NCBI GenBank assembly: GCA_007844125.1
Contig: CM017556.1
Location: 78,988,544 to 79,052,543 of the forward strand
Direction: 5' to 3'
DNA length: 64,000 nucleotides
DNA from: Sinonovacula constricta
Lineage: Eukaryota > Mollusca > Bivalvia > Cardiida > Solecurtidae
Both the position numbers and the translations under genes were made by a program. This document shows, piece after piece, positions 48,701 to 54,189 of the stretch. Under the pieces are notes generated by a model, which ran no database searches, was not told the DNA's origin, and saw only the letters and a list, made by a program, of their open reading frames with translations. The stretch's first letter is position 1. Every line of letters starts with the position of its first letter.

Positions 48701-50397
48701 TGATTATTTACCAATATTAAAACTTGTGTCTTTTAATCTTTTAGGAAATATGCATACAAGAAATCTCATTTCAGCATTAAGATTAATGTACTGGACAACT
48801 CAACAGACAGTTAAGCCTATAAACCAACAGATATATAGTTACATTAGGAGTGGGCATGGTGTAATTACTCAAGGTCAAGGGAAACTCTTGTTACTTCACT
48901 AAGAATCCAATTGCTTTTAAACTAAGTATCTCTCTATCTTAAATGTTTGTTGAATATTTTATTGAATGCTAAAGAGATCTGAAACAAAAAATGGTGAAGC
49001 CTATATGTATTTTTCCTGACGAAGGTGTGGGACTGAAAATTTAAGAAAGAGTGAATTTTAGTTTAGTTCAATACAGGAACAGAAGTCTTTCAATTACTTT
49101 AAATTTAAATTTAAATTATTAGTCTTTCTTATAATTTTGTTTACATATGAAGCACTGTGCATTATGTAAGTTTTGTTCTTGAAATACATTGCAGTGACTA
49201 ATTATGATCATTATAGCAACATCCAGCTATTTTGGTGGAGAGACATACCAGATATATGTCCTGGTAGAACCACCTGCACAGTCACCTAAATGACCTTCCC
49301 ACATCAAGTCCTTCACCCCAAACATAACTCAAACCTACATGGCGAGAGGCAAATCAGTCAGGTGTTAAATTTCTGCATGATTCACACTATTAGTTCATCA
49401 AACCAATATCCCAGGAATTGCCTATGGATGAAGTGAGACTATTGAGTTATAACTCCTGATTACAATCCTAAAACCATTGCACTTACCATGTGGTGTTATA
49501 ATACTGACAGGTTTGCTTGGTGTTTTAATGTTCCATGTTGTAAGACTACCATCAGTATGGCTGGCCATGAACTGTTTGCCCTCATGATGCCAAGATATTG
49601 CTCTGACAGCCTGAAATACGTTAAAACCAAAAATAACATTGGTTGGTGATACATCTATTTAGTTTTGATGTGTTTCTTCACTGAGTCCTTAAAATCTGTA
49701 GAATTAGGAAGCAAAATTACATTCTTTGGTGGCCTGACTGTATACAGAAGTCAGGTCAGATTTGTTTTTGCTTGTGATGTAGCTGCAAGCTTAACTAAGA
49801 AATATAATACACAGAAACTTATGTGTAAACTGTTCCAGTAAGGTTTCTGAAGAAAAAAATTGAACAGAAAACATGGCATTTAGTTCTTATTTTGGAGCAC
49901 ACCGGCTTATCTCCTTTTGAAACATTACACAGTTTAAAATATTAACATTTAATATCTTTTTCATCACCTTCAGGACTGTCAGTGCTAAATTCAATACAAA
50001 TGATTAAAATTTACAATGAACAGTTTTGACTAGTAACATATGCTTACTTTTAAATACAGAAAGTTTTGCTTGCAGCAACAAAGCATAGATATTTTATTTT
50101 CACTATATCAATTTTATTTCTTGAAAGATAAATAGTTGCATAAAGTAGTTGATAGTTGCATAGATAGTTGCATAAAAAGATGCATAGTTTAGACAACTAA
50201 CGCAATGTGTCTCTGAGGGCCACATGATTATGTATTTCTTCCTTTCTACCAATTATGGGTGCCTCTGTAGGCCCCGTGCTCTACTATCAGTGCAGAAAGG
50301 GTGACAGACTTACCTCTGGGGCCTGGAACCGGACATCGGCTGTCTTGGACTTGAGATCCCATAACACAATGGCACCAGATTCAAAGCCTATAAGCAA
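3732..50397 (-). CDS. STXBP5: Tomosyn (syntaxin-binding protein 5 family), internal part of a spliced gene
   Basis: Gene-level entry; the 16 exons are listed separately. Tomosyn is a cytosolic protein with two N-terminal WD40 beta-propellers, a variable linker and a C-terminal R-SNARE-like coil; it binds syntaxin/SNAP-25 and restrains vesicle priming (family knowledge). Seen here, in order: WDLKSK and WHHEGKQF of the propeller, PCKPI, SGGMSYDRAG, the ESPVTACQYFADC and DLIPALYSVG stretch, HADGSVKFWDAS, TLQVLYKLKT, GYQPELV, NSSYGLLAFGN, then a Ser-rich basic linker. All junctions have GT/AG and the phases join without a break. Start codon and first exons lie above 64 kb; the C-terminal propeller blades and SNARE motif lie below position 1. 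Vertebrates have two paralogues (STXBP5, STXBP5L); an invertebrate copy is probably the single orthologue. The main alternative, another Lgl-family protein, is disfavoured by the tomosyn-specific linker position and HADGSVKFWDAS context. Confidence 0.93.
6121..6360 (-). other. GC-richer open patch, possible unassigned exon
   Basis: This patch is clearly less AT-rich than its surroundings. On the minus strand it is open for 96 codons, with peptides such as KRCRSQGTQRKLVKAQSVAS and AMGLKPMFTPTPPFTF that look less random than nearby frames. Acceptors visible (for example GATTCTAG) give phase 0 or 2, which does not fit the phase-1 gap between exons O and P, so it cannot be a simple cassette of tomosyn. 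It could be an exon of another transcript, a repeat fragment or chance. Confidence 0.2.
6590..7190. repeat. Degenerate tandem repeat ('gtgatatatgctatcact')
   Basis: Words such as GTGATA, CTATCACTATTGTGAT and TATATGC recur at irregular spacing on both strands, densest at 6960-7190. It reads as an old decayed minisatellite with partial inverted symmetry. Confidence 0.45.
10610..11585 (-). CDS. STXBP5: Tomosyn exon O, 976-nt linker exon
   Basis: Phase 0 to 1, 325 codons and one base, open throughout. The acceptor GCTTTCAG before TCCCCA and the donor CATG followed by GTAGGTTATG bound it. The protein is low-complexity and hydrophilic: a Ser/Thr-rich start (to about residue 85), a basic patch KSFKKRLQNK and NKERKYR (about 188-209), an acidic patch, a GFFRRMST motif (about 260-267), and a basic-hydrophobic-acidic stretch RKKRKEKIVLVIDLTDD (288-304). 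No recognised domain. The position is the tomosyn hypervariable linker; vertebrate linkers I remember are far shorter in any one exon. Reading past the donor continues to a stop at about 10434, so an intron-retained short form is conceivable but less likely than splicing. Confidence 0.85.
13662..13732 (-). repeat. tRNA-like SINE head, degenerate
   Basis: Read on the minus strand it has a box A-like GTCTCAGTGGCACAG, TAGAGCACTGGACTG, and a box B-like GGTTTGAATCC. Stems do not pair well and the body after box B is AT-rich, so this is a decayed tRNA-derived element rather than a working tRNA. Confidence 0.5.
13970..14241 (-). repeat. tRNA-derived SINE (tRNA-Cys-like head)
   Basis: On the minus strand it begins CCGGCTGCAATAGCTCAATA, with box A TAGCTCAATAGGTAGAGCG, an anticodon-arm-like CTTGCAGATCGGGAGG and box B GGTTTGAACCC. 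The anticodon region resembles tRNA-Cys(GCA). A GC-rich body (GTAGTGGCTTCCCTCGGGG) and a tail ending AAAATGCCGGCAAATCCCAAT-like follow. The same tail motif, GGGATTTGCCAGCATTTTT on the plus strand, occurs alone at about 25755-25780. Being GC-rich in an AT-rich intron, it is probably a fairly recent insertion. Confidence 0.75.
15252..15391 (-). CDS. STXBP5: Tomosyn exon N, start of the variable linker ('SMDPYQRAPRSPRG')
   Basis: 140 nt, phase 1 to 0. It encodes GSMDPYQRAPRSPRGKKPLP, then LDGGSNPALYNTINQSEEGA, then RSPTSDQ. GS-DPY-R-PRSPR is the last conserved block before the tomosyn hypervariable linker, and the SPTS near the end recalls the vertebrate linker. The acceptor is GATTATACAG and the donor is GATCAA followed by GTATGTAAC. 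Confidence 0.93.
16724..18130 (+). repeat. Dispersed repeat ('aacaagagctgtcc') split by an insertion
   Basis: The left part opens AACAAGAGCTGTCCAAAGAC and runs to AAGGGACATAACTCTAGC. The right part resumes after 17990 with text like TGGGCATAACCCTTCATCC. The 'ggcataac' phrase on both sides suggests one element of internally repeated structure, interrupted at the TTAA site. The family name is not known to me. Confidence 0.45.
16820..17986. mobile_element. Non-autonomous piggyBac-type element with TTAA target duplication
   Basis: Terminal inverted repeats CCCTTTCACTCAT at the left and ATGAGTGAAAGGG at the right are each flanked by TTAA (16816-16819 and 17987-17990), the hallmark of piggyBac insertions. 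The element is about 1.17 kb and contains no transposase-like frame. Near its right end the phrase AAATCGCCAAACTATGAGCC with TGACACACAAC is repeated about three times (17850-17975), a subterminal repeat block. A solitary copy of the left end lies at 19297-19322. Confidence 0.75.
18765..18853 (-). CDS. STXBP5: Tomosyn exon M ('LAFGNESGLAIVDTIQKTCL')
   Basis: 89 nt, phase 2 to 1. It encodes LAFGNESGLAIVDTIQKTCL then LNLGTPDLYG, equivalent to VFGNCNGIAMVDYLQKAVLLNLGT of vertebrate tomosyn. The acceptor is ATGTTTCAG before ATTGGC and the donor is TATG followed by GTAGGTACTC. Confidence 0.95.
18920..18985 (+). repeat. Dispersed repeat ('ggtcatacggcgc' family)
   Basis: It reads GGGCACACCGACACATGATC then GGTCATACGGCGC. 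Similar text occurs at 60840-60890 on the plus strand (ACACTTGATAGGTCATACAG) and at 43268-43325 on the minus strand, so it is a dispersed family with three copies in this window. Confidence 0.6.
19297..19322 (+). mobile_element. Solo end of the TTAA element
   Basis: AACCCTTTCACTCATACAGT matches the left terminus of the element at 16820-17986, including the subterminal CATACAGTTCTC. No right end is seen nearby, so it is a fragment or a rearranged remnant. Confidence 0.6.
19419..19567 (-). CDS. STXBP5: Tomosyn exon L ('GYQPELVALLTW')
   Basis: 149 nt, phase 0 to 2. It encodes PDQTTALKVRSGARKWGTGY, then QPELVALLTWMDNEHPGNIT, then SICTNSSYGL. GYQ-ELV--L-W and ITS--NSSYGL are tomosyn signatures that open the second propeller. 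The acceptor is CTCCCTGTAG and the donor is GCCT followed by GTGAGTTC. Confidence 0.94.
22905..23052 (+). repeat. Tandem duplication, about 75 bp x 2
   Basis: CACTATAAGGTATATAC / CACTATAAGGTGTAAGAATA starts two consecutive units that share TTTAAAGTTCTGTATTTTAT, TTTTCTATTGT and AACCTA. Simple local duplication. Confidence 0.65.
23235..23520 (+). repeat. tRNA-derived SINE, plus strand
   Basis: Box A-like GAGCTAGTGGTTCAGA, GTTGGACTCAGAGGATCGAG and box B GGTTCAAACCC are followed by a body with TTTTTGCAAATAGCTTTTAC and a 3' part GTGAAGCCTATGTGAATTTC ... GGGCTTAAAATTCAAGAAA. The same 3' part recurs at 48985-49060, which supports a dispersed SINE family. Confidence 0.65.
24549..24626 (-). CDS. STXBP5: Tomosyn exon K, partial duplicate of exon J tail (candidate cassette exon)
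   Basis: 78 nt, 26 codons, phase 0 to 0. It encodes KPSLSVLAQHQKSGSSMGSY then SSDSNK, almost the same peptide as the last 28 residues of exon J, while synonymous positions are heavily changed (CCTAGTTTAAGT against CCCAGCCTTAGT). That pattern implies an old duplication kept under protein-level selection. The acceptor is TGATTTCAG before AAACCT and the donor is AACAAA followed by GTAAGAAGG. Being symmetric, it can be skipped or included without a frame change. Whether it is constitutive or alternative cannot be told from DNA. Confidence 0.8.
24627..27052. other. Intron between exons J and K
   Basis: 2.4 kb. The exon J side is filled by the 48-bp array (25790-27063). The rest (24627-25750) is AT-rich with nothing recognised, apart from a SINE-tail-like phrase at 25755-25780. 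Confidence 0.7.
25790..27063. repeat. 48-bp minisatellite seeded by the exon J splice donor
   Basis: The regular part (25817-26630) has about 17 units of 48 bp (TAACTTACTTTAGTACTATG, TTAGGTTAATAGCACTACAT, ATGATGTG), with decayed units continuing to 27052. On the gene strand each unit reads AGTACTAAA followed by GTAAGTTA. The real exon J end is AGTACTAAA followed by GTAAGTAC, and the shared word ACTTACTTTAGTACTAT (plus strand) spans the exon-intron boundary, so the array includes the last 11 or so bases of exon J. Confidence 0.9.
27053..27202 (-). CDS. STXBP5: Tomosyn exon J ('EVSIVYEVFDDLDSPD')
   Basis: 150 nt, 50 codons, phase 0 to 0. It begins SIEVSIVYEVFDDLDSPD, the blade strand that follows exon I, and ends with a Ser/Gln-rich tail KPSLSVVAQHQQSGS, VGSYSSNTSDSTK. 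The acceptor is TTCTTCCAG before TCCATT and the donor is ACTAAA followed by GTAAGTAC. The last 11 exon bases and the donor are the seed of a 48-bp tandem array in the next intron. The tail is duplicated as exon K. Confidence 0.93.
27720..27785. repeat. (TA)n microsatellite
   Basis: About 60 bp of near-perfect TA dinucleotides with one TTA interruption; likely length-polymorphic and able to extrude a hairpin. Confidence 0.95.
28120..28275 (+). repeat. Degenerate tandem repeat ('cagaagaacatcacaag')
   Basis: Three to four imperfect units share GGGCAGAAGAACA, CACAAGTTTGCTAGCTTATG and ATCAC. It lies about 430 nt downstream of the exon I donor in the gene direction. Confidence 0.55.
28700..28902 (-). 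CDS. STXBP5: Tomosyn exon I ('TLQVLYKLKTAKMFEK')
   Basis: 203 nt, phase 1 to 0. It encodes (V)TLQVLYKLKTAKMFEKPKN, then KTLEGQEDDPFAIYLIYLDQ, then ESRLLTLAGATHVMLFRFSK and QEATIEVP. It aligns to ITLQVLYKLKTSKVFEK...DPYAIQIISWCPESRMLCIAG of vertebrates. The usual ISWCPESR core is changed to LIYLDQESR. The acceptor is TTCTTCCAG and the donor is CCA followed by GTAAGTGG. A Tigger-type element ends about 110 nt upstream of the acceptor. Confidence 0.95.
29305..29341. repeat. (ATT)n microsatellite
   Basis: About ten ATT units inside the left arm of the Tigger-type element. Confidence 0.9.
29632..30700 (-). pseudogene. Tigger-like transposase pseudogene
   Basis: Starting from about 30700 there is a helix-turn-helix-like head (LTLED-stop-VQVVKLLD, then SSLDVEKTQIQKIANEN). 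After an apparent internal deletion come KERLMVSLCASVTGEKLQPV, LMFLDNAPSHPHLSL (second catalytic Asp) and, in another frame, MPASSTSVCQPMDQGNIQTL (third Asp region, DDE_1 family). Breaks seen: in-frame stops in the head, after QPVII and after IFED; and a 7-bp duplication (ATGCCTT / ATGCCTG, about 30210) that shifts the frame before SSTSVCQPMDQG. The segment carrying the first catalytic Asp is missing. The last 194 codons remain open. Not functional. Confidence 0.85.
32653..32693 (-). CDS. STXBP5: Tomosyn exon H, 41-nt exon ('HADGSVKFWDAS')
   Basis: 41 nt, phase 2 to 1. It reads (G)HADGSVKFWDASA, a nearly invariant tomosyn/Lgl WD motif. The acceptor is ATTTGCAG before CCATGC and the donor is GCAG followed by GTAGGTGCC. 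It is too short to show up as an open reading frame; it was found by motif and phase. Confidence 0.94.
32694..33431. other. Intron between exons G and H
   Basis: 738 nt, largely occupied by a SINE-A copy at 32755-32995; the remainder is AT-rich. Confidence 0.6.
32755..32995 (-). repeat. SINE-A copy (tRNA-like, 'atgtctgggtagaacca' family)
   Basis: Plus-strand landmarks shared by five copies in this window: an 'attg..atattagcaat.tcc.gct' head, CATATATCTGGGTAGAACCA, a CCTCCTCACATG-like block and ACTCGAACCC (a reversed box B). The tRNA-like end is at the high-coordinate side, so the element is on the minus strand. Other copies: 42215-42425, 49195-49385, 52660-52870 and 63465-63590. Confidence 0.65.
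33432..33499 (-). CDS. STXBP5: Tomosyn exon G ('WPIKGGEWG')
   Basis: 68 nt, phase 0 to 2. It encodes RWPIKGGEWGTATCSYPEII then VTG, equivalent to WPINGGNWG...SYPEIIITG. The acceptor is ATTTACAG before AGATGG. The donor, ACTGG followed by GTCAGTGC, is weaker than the others in this gene. Confidence 0.94.
33500..34405. other. Intron between exons F and G; nothing recognised
   Basis: 906 nt, AT-rich. A direct repeat with AAAAATATGTATGTTTATGAC / AAAAATATGTAGGTTTATGAC occurs at about 34147-34230. A fragment like 'gatctggatctaa' at 33673 belongs to a dispersed family. Confidence 0.6.
34406..34553 (-). CDS. STXBP5: Tomosyn exon F ('FENPYPMDIHESPVTACQYF')
   Basis: 148 nt, phase 2 to 0. It encodes YPCFENPYPMDIHESPVTAC, then QYFADCQTDLIPALYSVGSK, then QKRTGFSEK. 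This is the most conserved segment in the window relative to vertebrate tomosyn (FENPYPLSIHESPVTCCEYF by recall). The acceptor is CTTTTTTAG and the donor is AAAG followed by GTGTGTTTG. Confidence 0.96.
34554..35066. other. Intron between exons E and F; nothing recognised
   Basis: 513 nt, AT-rich, no repeats or open frames of note. Confidence 0.7.
35067..35139 (-). CDS. STXBP5: Tomosyn exon E ('DFQDPYAIVVLL')
   Basis: 73 nt, phase 1 to 2. It encodes DFQDPYAIVVLLQNDLVVID then LTTPG, matching NDFQEPYAVVVLLEKDLVVIDL of vertebrate tomosyn. The acceptor is GTGTTTCAG before ATTTTC and the donor is CCAGG followed by GTATGTATCC. The first 29 nt of this exon plus its acceptor are tandemly repeated upstream (see repeat at 35111-35413). 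Confidence 0.94.
35111..35413. repeat. 42-bp tandem repeat that copies the exon E acceptor
   Basis: The unit (plus strand CACAACTATTGCATATGGGT, CTTGAAAATCTGAAACACAC, AA) consists of the first 29 nt of exon E (35111-35139) plus 13 nt of intron including the acceptor. About seven further imperfect copies follow at higher coordinates, i.e. upstream in the gene. Four of them keep an AG acceptor with a T-rich lead (for example GTTTATTTCAG before ATTTCC); the other three have lost the AG. Confidence 0.88.
35140..37099. other. Intron between exons D and E
   Basis: 1.96 kb, almost completely made of the acceptor-derived tandem repeat (to 35413) and hairpin-ended element copy 1 (35469-36870). Confidence 0.75.
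35469..36870 (+). mobile_element. Hairpin-ended tandem-core element, copy 1
   Basis: It opens ACAAGAGGGCCATGATGGCC (perfect hairpin GGGCCATGATGGCCC), followed by GCTCACCTGATG. It closes with GACGACGGA-rich text, AGCTCCCCTTGAGCACGTTG, the hairpin TGAGCACGTTGTGCTCA and GGTGAGCTAAAA. GCTCACCTGA near the start and its reverse complement near the end form a subterminal inverted repeat. The core has about eight 145-bp direct repeats (CATCCAAGATTTCATGCAGA, CAAACATTCTGACCAAGTTT). No coding frame. A 3' hairpin before CTAA and the tandem core recall non-autonomous Helitron/Helentron-type elements of bivalves, but that class is inferred. Confidence 0.7.
37100..37254 (-). CDS. STXBP5: Tomosyn exon D ('SGGMSYDRAGR')
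   Basis: 155 nt, phase 2 to 1. It encodes SDPLVIFSGGMSYDRAGRTP, then CITVMTGKTTTVLEMEHNVV, then DFVVICETPWLN. It matches the tomosyn strand FIILSGGLSYD...PCLTVMHGKSTAVLEM by recall. The acceptor is TTATTTCAG before TGATCC and the donor is AATG followed by GTATGTTC. A 31-bp minisatellite begins about 45 nt upstream of the acceptor. Confidence 0.95.
37296..38420. repeat. 31-bp minisatellite ('acagccaagggagacatat')
   Basis: About 35 imperfect units of GTCACACAAACAGCCAAGGG with AGACATATAAA. The first few units are compound, alternating with a shorter GTCACATCAACATATAAA. On the gene strand each unit gives a pyrimidine-rich TGTCTCCCTTGGCTGTTTGT. The array starts about 45 nt upstream of the exon D acceptor. 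Confidence 0.92.
40926..40995 (+). repeat. Dispersed repeat ('ctggatctacagtatttg' family)
   Basis: GAGCTGACTGGTCTGGATCT and ACAGTATTTG match 55450-55500, and reversed or partial forms occur at 2336-2400, 24255-24320 and 32440-32465. Family unknown to me. Confidence 0.5.
42215..42425 (-). repeat. SINE-A copy
   Basis: It carries the family landmarks GACCCCAGACAAATGTCTGG and GTAGGACACCAGCA, and the reversed box B GACTCGAACCCTTGAGG. The tRNA-like part is at the high-coordinate end. Confidence 0.65.
42600..43025 (-). repeat. SINE-like repeat, partly duplicated
   Basis: Two related blocks (42620-42720 and 42895-43005) share ATATTTGCTTGA, GCAAG-TAGCTATACCACTA and a Gly/Pro-like tRNA remnant (GAACCTGGGGCCTCTGGTAC in the second). 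The segment also holds TTTATTGTCCCACCAACTAT, seen again near 7600 and 56195. Confidence 0.5.
43268..43325 (-). repeat. Dispersed repeat ('ggtcatacggcgc' family)
   Basis: Reversed, it reads GGCACATTGACACTTGATAG then GTCATACAGCGCC, matching 18920-18985 and 60840-60890. Confidence 0.6.
46084..47166 (+). mobile_element. Hairpin-ended tandem-core element, copy 2
   Basis: Same start (ACAAGAGGGCCATGATGGCC) and end hairpin as copy 1, about six 145-bp units, more diverged. The right end (GAGCATATTGTGCTCAAGTG) has lost part of the terminal motif. Confidence 0.7.
47578..47600 (+). repeat. Pyrimidine tract
   Basis: CTCTCTCTCTTTTTTTTTTT-like run, a simple repeat. Confidence 0.8.
48584..48659 (-). CDS. 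STXBP5: Tomosyn exon C (insert loop, 'PDPCKPI')
   Basis: 76 nt, phase 1 to 2. The split codon with exon B gives Ala, then KIGKDGKPDPCKPITNLAWK, then SVRN. The GK-DGK-P-PCKPI pattern is the tomosyn loop between blades. The acceptor is CTATTTCAG and the donor is ACAG followed by GTAAGACTC. The next exon lies 11.3 kb away in the gene direction. Confidence 0.92.
48660..49486. other. Intron between exons B and C
   Basis: 827 nt with a SINE 3'-part fragment at 48985-49060 (GGTGAAGCCTATATGTATTT, as in the SINE at 23235-23520) and a SINE-A copy at 49195-49385. Confidence 0.6.
49195..49385 (-). repeat. SINE-A copy
   Basis: Landmarks GCAACATCCAGCTATTTTGG, ATATATGTCCTGGTAGAACC and CTTCCCACATCAAGTCCTT; the box B region is decayed (AACTCAAACC). 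Confidence 0.6.
49487..49610 (-). CDS. STXBP5: Tomosyn exon B (WD40 blade, 'WHHEGKQF')
   Basis: 124 nt, phase 0 to 1. It encodes AVRAISWHHEGKQF, then MASHTDGSLTTWNIKTPSKP, then VSIITPH, which follows vertebrate tomosyn closely (HHEGKQF, HSDGSLT-WN, TPHG). The acceptor is TATTTCAG before GCTGTC and the donor is CATG followed by GTAAGTG. Confidence 0.95.
49611..50313. other. Intron between exons A and B; nothing recognised
   Basis: 703 nt, AT-rich. A short local repeat of ATAGTTGCATA occurs at about 50140-50185. Confidence 0.7.
50314..50397 (-). CDS. STXBP5: Tomosyn exon A (WD40 blade, 'LLIGFESG')
   Basis: 84 nt, phase 0 in and 0 out. It reads LLIGFESGAIVLWDLKSK then TADVRFQAPE, the tomosyn blade strand ending in the WD dipeptide. 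The acceptor is CTGTTTCAG before TTGCTT and the donor is GAG followed by GTAAGTCTG. It is the first (most 5') exon I can find; the preceding exon, expected to end near a Gly-Lys, was not found between 50.4 and 64 kb. Confidence 0.92.
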
Positions 50398-50966
50398 CTG
50401 AAACAGAACAACAGAAAGATTCAAAATATAAATAATTGGTTTTAACAATATTTTGTTTCTACAGCTTTATCACAATTCCATAACAAATTTGTTCTTCCAC
50501 GCTTCCATTAAAAAGTCATTTCCATCAAATCTTTTGCTTGATGTAGACGCTATGATATCCCTACACTTGACAGACAATTATTTGCACTCTTTTATATTCT
50601 ACAGAATAATTCTAATTCCTTCCAGCAACTACAATTTTAGAAATGTTTTTGCCATGTCATTGGATTTCTATTGCAGCATAAACAATTTAAATATAAATTC
50701 AGATACTTACTTACAATAAAATGCTGAGGAATGGATCATAAGCTAGAACTTGTCAATACATACAGCAAAATCAACAAATTCTAGTACTGTATTATGTACG
50801 GGATAAAAGATCAAGGACATTTCAAATTGCCAAAGTGCTGGCATATATTATCATTCTTTCATGATAAATGTTGAATGCATAATGATCACTTATTTGAACT
50901 GCTCACATGTGCATATCACCTTATATGGGGAGCAAAATAATAAGGTTCTAATCAGATTGTAAATAT

Positions 50967-51035
50967 CTCTGTGTGTGTGTGCAGTGGGGTGGGGGGTGGT
51001 GGTGAGGTTGGTGGGGGGTTATGGATGGGGTGGAT
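50967..51035 (+). other. G-rich tract with quadruplex potential
   Basis: A (GT)n run is followed by GGGGTGGGGGG, GGTGGTGGTGAGG, TTGGTGGGGGG and GGATGGGG. At least four G-runs of three or more lie within about 50 nt. G-rich on the strand that is template for tomosyn. Confidence 0.6.
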
Positions 51036-51499
51036 TACCCTTATTTCACTAAGTCATTAGTACATGGTATTTAAACATATATTTATTAGTGACATCATCT
51101 AAAATGGCTATTTATATACATTTGCTTACACATTACATACATTTTATCTGAAGTCACTACTTAAACACAAAAACATTTGTAACAAAATATTATCAAAGCA
51201 TAACCAACAGAAGGGCTAAAGCATACTTTGCCCATAGAAACAAACAACCCAAAGAAACAAGACATCTCAAGTTGTTCAGGTGTATCTTCACTGAGGACTG
51301 CTCTCTGTGTATAGAACCCAATTAAAGACTTCTCACACAACTTGACATCTATTCAATGAGTAACACCAATGGTTATTTTGAATAACCAGCTAGTTAGTTA
51401 TGGAGATGTAAATGTGTGTTGAAGTGCTGCTGTTTCCTGGTAAGACGTCACTTTCCGTACCAATATTTCTGTAGGTTATTGTCAATTTAAAGCTAGATC

Positions 51500-52245
51500 A
51501 TTATACGCCTGTCGAAGACGGGACGTATTATGTGTTTATTATGATGTTTGCTCCATTGGTGAAGTTAATTTAATAAGTGAATAGATCTCACTGAGTACAA
51601 GAACCATCACTCTGCGCTTCATGATTTTGGAGTCATTCCCCTTTTATTAATTTTCTTTTCTGGCTCAAACTCCTACATTATATAAGGTATTGACTTGAAA
51701 CTTGATACATAGATAAGTCTTATTGAGACAAAGTGCAGTGAACAATAACCACAAGTCTTTACTTCATGATTTTGAAGTTATGCCCCTTTTTAAAAATTTT
51801 TTTATGTCCGATGCATAACTTACATGTTATCAAAACTATTGACTTTAAACTTCACAGGTGGATAGATCGCAGTACACAATAGCCATCACTGCACACTTCA
51901 TGATTTTGAAGTTATTCCCCTTAACTCATTTTTTTGTACTTGATGATTGTCTGGACCATACTCCTACATTATCAAAGCTAATGACTTGAAACTTTACAGG
52001 TGGAAGTGCACAAGAACCGTCACTCTGCTCTTATTATTTTTGAGTCATGCCCCTGCTCTACACAAATGCCGTAACTCTCATGTAATTTTTTGTATATCTA
52101 ATGTTATTCCCTTTAATTTTTTTCCAATTACCCAGATTGCAGTCCACATTCATGCCAGAGTGCACTGAACAACAGTGCACAACAGTTTGGCAGGTTAAAG
52201 ATTTTATGTCTTATGTTATTTTGCTTTAATTTAAACAGCCCTTGC
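51500..52245 (+). repeat. Dispersed element starting 'attatacgcctgtcgaagac'
   Basis: It opens ATTATACGCCTGTCGAAGAC then GGGACGTATTATG, followed by about four imperfect units of roughly 130 bp that share CATGATTTTGAAGTTATTCC, CTCCTACATTATCAAAGCTA and GACTTGAAACTTTACAGGTG. I remember this text as a frequent bivalve repeat; its class is unknown to me. Confidence 0.55.
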
Positions 52246-52659
52246 AGTGATCTTGTTGGTTTTGTGACAAAAAATCCAACAATCATGGTCACTGAATACT
52301 GGAAGTATTTACACTAGCTGGATGAAACAATACCAAAGTGGGCAGAGCCTCGTTTTGTATTGTTTCATCTAACTTGTTTTATATCTTCAATATTCCATGG
52401 ACACTCATAGCTAAAAAGTGATTGTGAGTACATAAAACATGCTAGGATGAAATGTTCTTGCATTAATTAAGTGACAGCCACCCCCCGCCACGTATACATA
52501 TGAGATTTATATATGTATGTAAATACCTTGGTTTTTACAAGGATTATAACCAAAATACTAAAATTTATGTAATAATAAATGCTTAGCTATAACTTAAGGC
52601 ATAACTGAAAAAAAAAGACACGTTTTTTTTCCTCATTTTTTTTTTACATCGCTCCAACT

Positions 52660-52870
52660 CAGTTGTGGTCATATTGGCAATGTCCAGCTAATTATTGGTG
52701 GAAGAATACAACTGAATGTATGTCTGGGTAGAACTACCAGCAGACAGCAGGTTAGCTAGAAAACCTCGCCACATTCAAGTTCTGGCACCAACTGGGACTC
52801 AAACTTAAGAGGTGACAGGCTGAGAAGTTACAAGTCAGCGGCTGTAACTGCTCAGGCACAGGTGCCCCCC
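52660..52870 (-). repeat. SINE-A copy
   Basis: Landmarks TGTCCAGCTAATTATTGGTG, TATGTCTGGGTAGAACTACC and a box B remnant GGGACTCAAAC; the high-coordinate end has a GCTGTAACTGCTCAGGCAC tRNA-like tail. Confidence 0.65.
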
Positions 52871-54189
52871 CCACTTTCTGGACAATATATTTAAAAAGAC
52901 CATTTCTAAATAAAGCTCAAAGGTGAATCCACAAGTGTACATTCATATGATTAATTTGTGAAGAAATTTTGTGGAGAAATAAAGAACAAGTTACCCGCAC
53001 CAAATTTTGTTTAGAAAAATAAAGAAGGGCAAGAACTCACAAAGTCATAATGCAAAATTAGTTATTTTATCTTTATGCACAATGACAAATCAGTATTAAT
53101 CATCCATGTAAGTATAAAGCAAATCCAATGAATAATAAAGGAGGAGTTGTATTCATAATAAGTTGGTAAGAAAAATAACAGAAGGCAAGAACTCTGCATC
53201 AAACAAAGCAATTTTAGTTATATTAATTTTACACACAACTACGCATCAACATGAACCATTGATACAAGGAATTCTGATGAATATTATATGAGAATTGGCT
53301 GCACTAGAGTCTGTTAAAAAAAGAACAAAGGTCAATTACTCTGGAATGAAGAGTGCAATCTGATTTATCTCGCCTTCCTGCAAAACTAAACATCAACACC
53401 AATTAAATACACAGTTCAATAATTGCTCAAGTTTCCAGAGTTATTATGGATTTGTGGTAAACAAAGGGTAATGTAGTACATAATATACAAATCAATTGAT
53501 ACTTTTCTACACTAACAGTCCACATCCTGAATGTAACATGACTGAGATTTAATATCTGTCTTAACTGATAATACTAAAGTGTGTATGAATGGATCTAATT
53601 TGTCAAATCAGTGTCTAGCATCTTAGTAAATGGCCTCCTGACCCTTTCAGATATTGCCCTAATGCAGTCTTGTGTGGTTTGTCAATCTGTGTCTGAAGAC
53701 CTACACAAATGAGTCTCAAAGCTCACACAAGCACACTTATTCTGGCATCAATCTTTCGTATACAACATATATAATAATACAACATAAATCACTTGGCATT
53801 TTTGAGGCTTCATTAACTTTTTGGAACTGACCAAACTGTTTTTGTTTTGTTTTTAATTTGTACTAGATCCCTGCTTCTTAATTATTATTGATAAGAAATC
53901 CAGGTACATGTGTACAAAGGGGCCCACATAAAGCCATCACTAATAAAGACAGTCTATAGTTTACATTATGAATATATTCTGATTCCTGGCTATCTTACAA
54001 ATGGTTATTCAGAATCAGGGCTCTATAATGATTGCACACCAATCTGGTCACTTTGTTAGAGAACACCTACAAAGGAGGAATTGACTTTGTGGACTGTTTA
54101 CAGTCATTGACTGGACCTGTTAACACAATCAGCACAGCATCAGATCCAGGTACCAGAGCCTGTTGGAAAACCTTTAAATAGAAATATTG

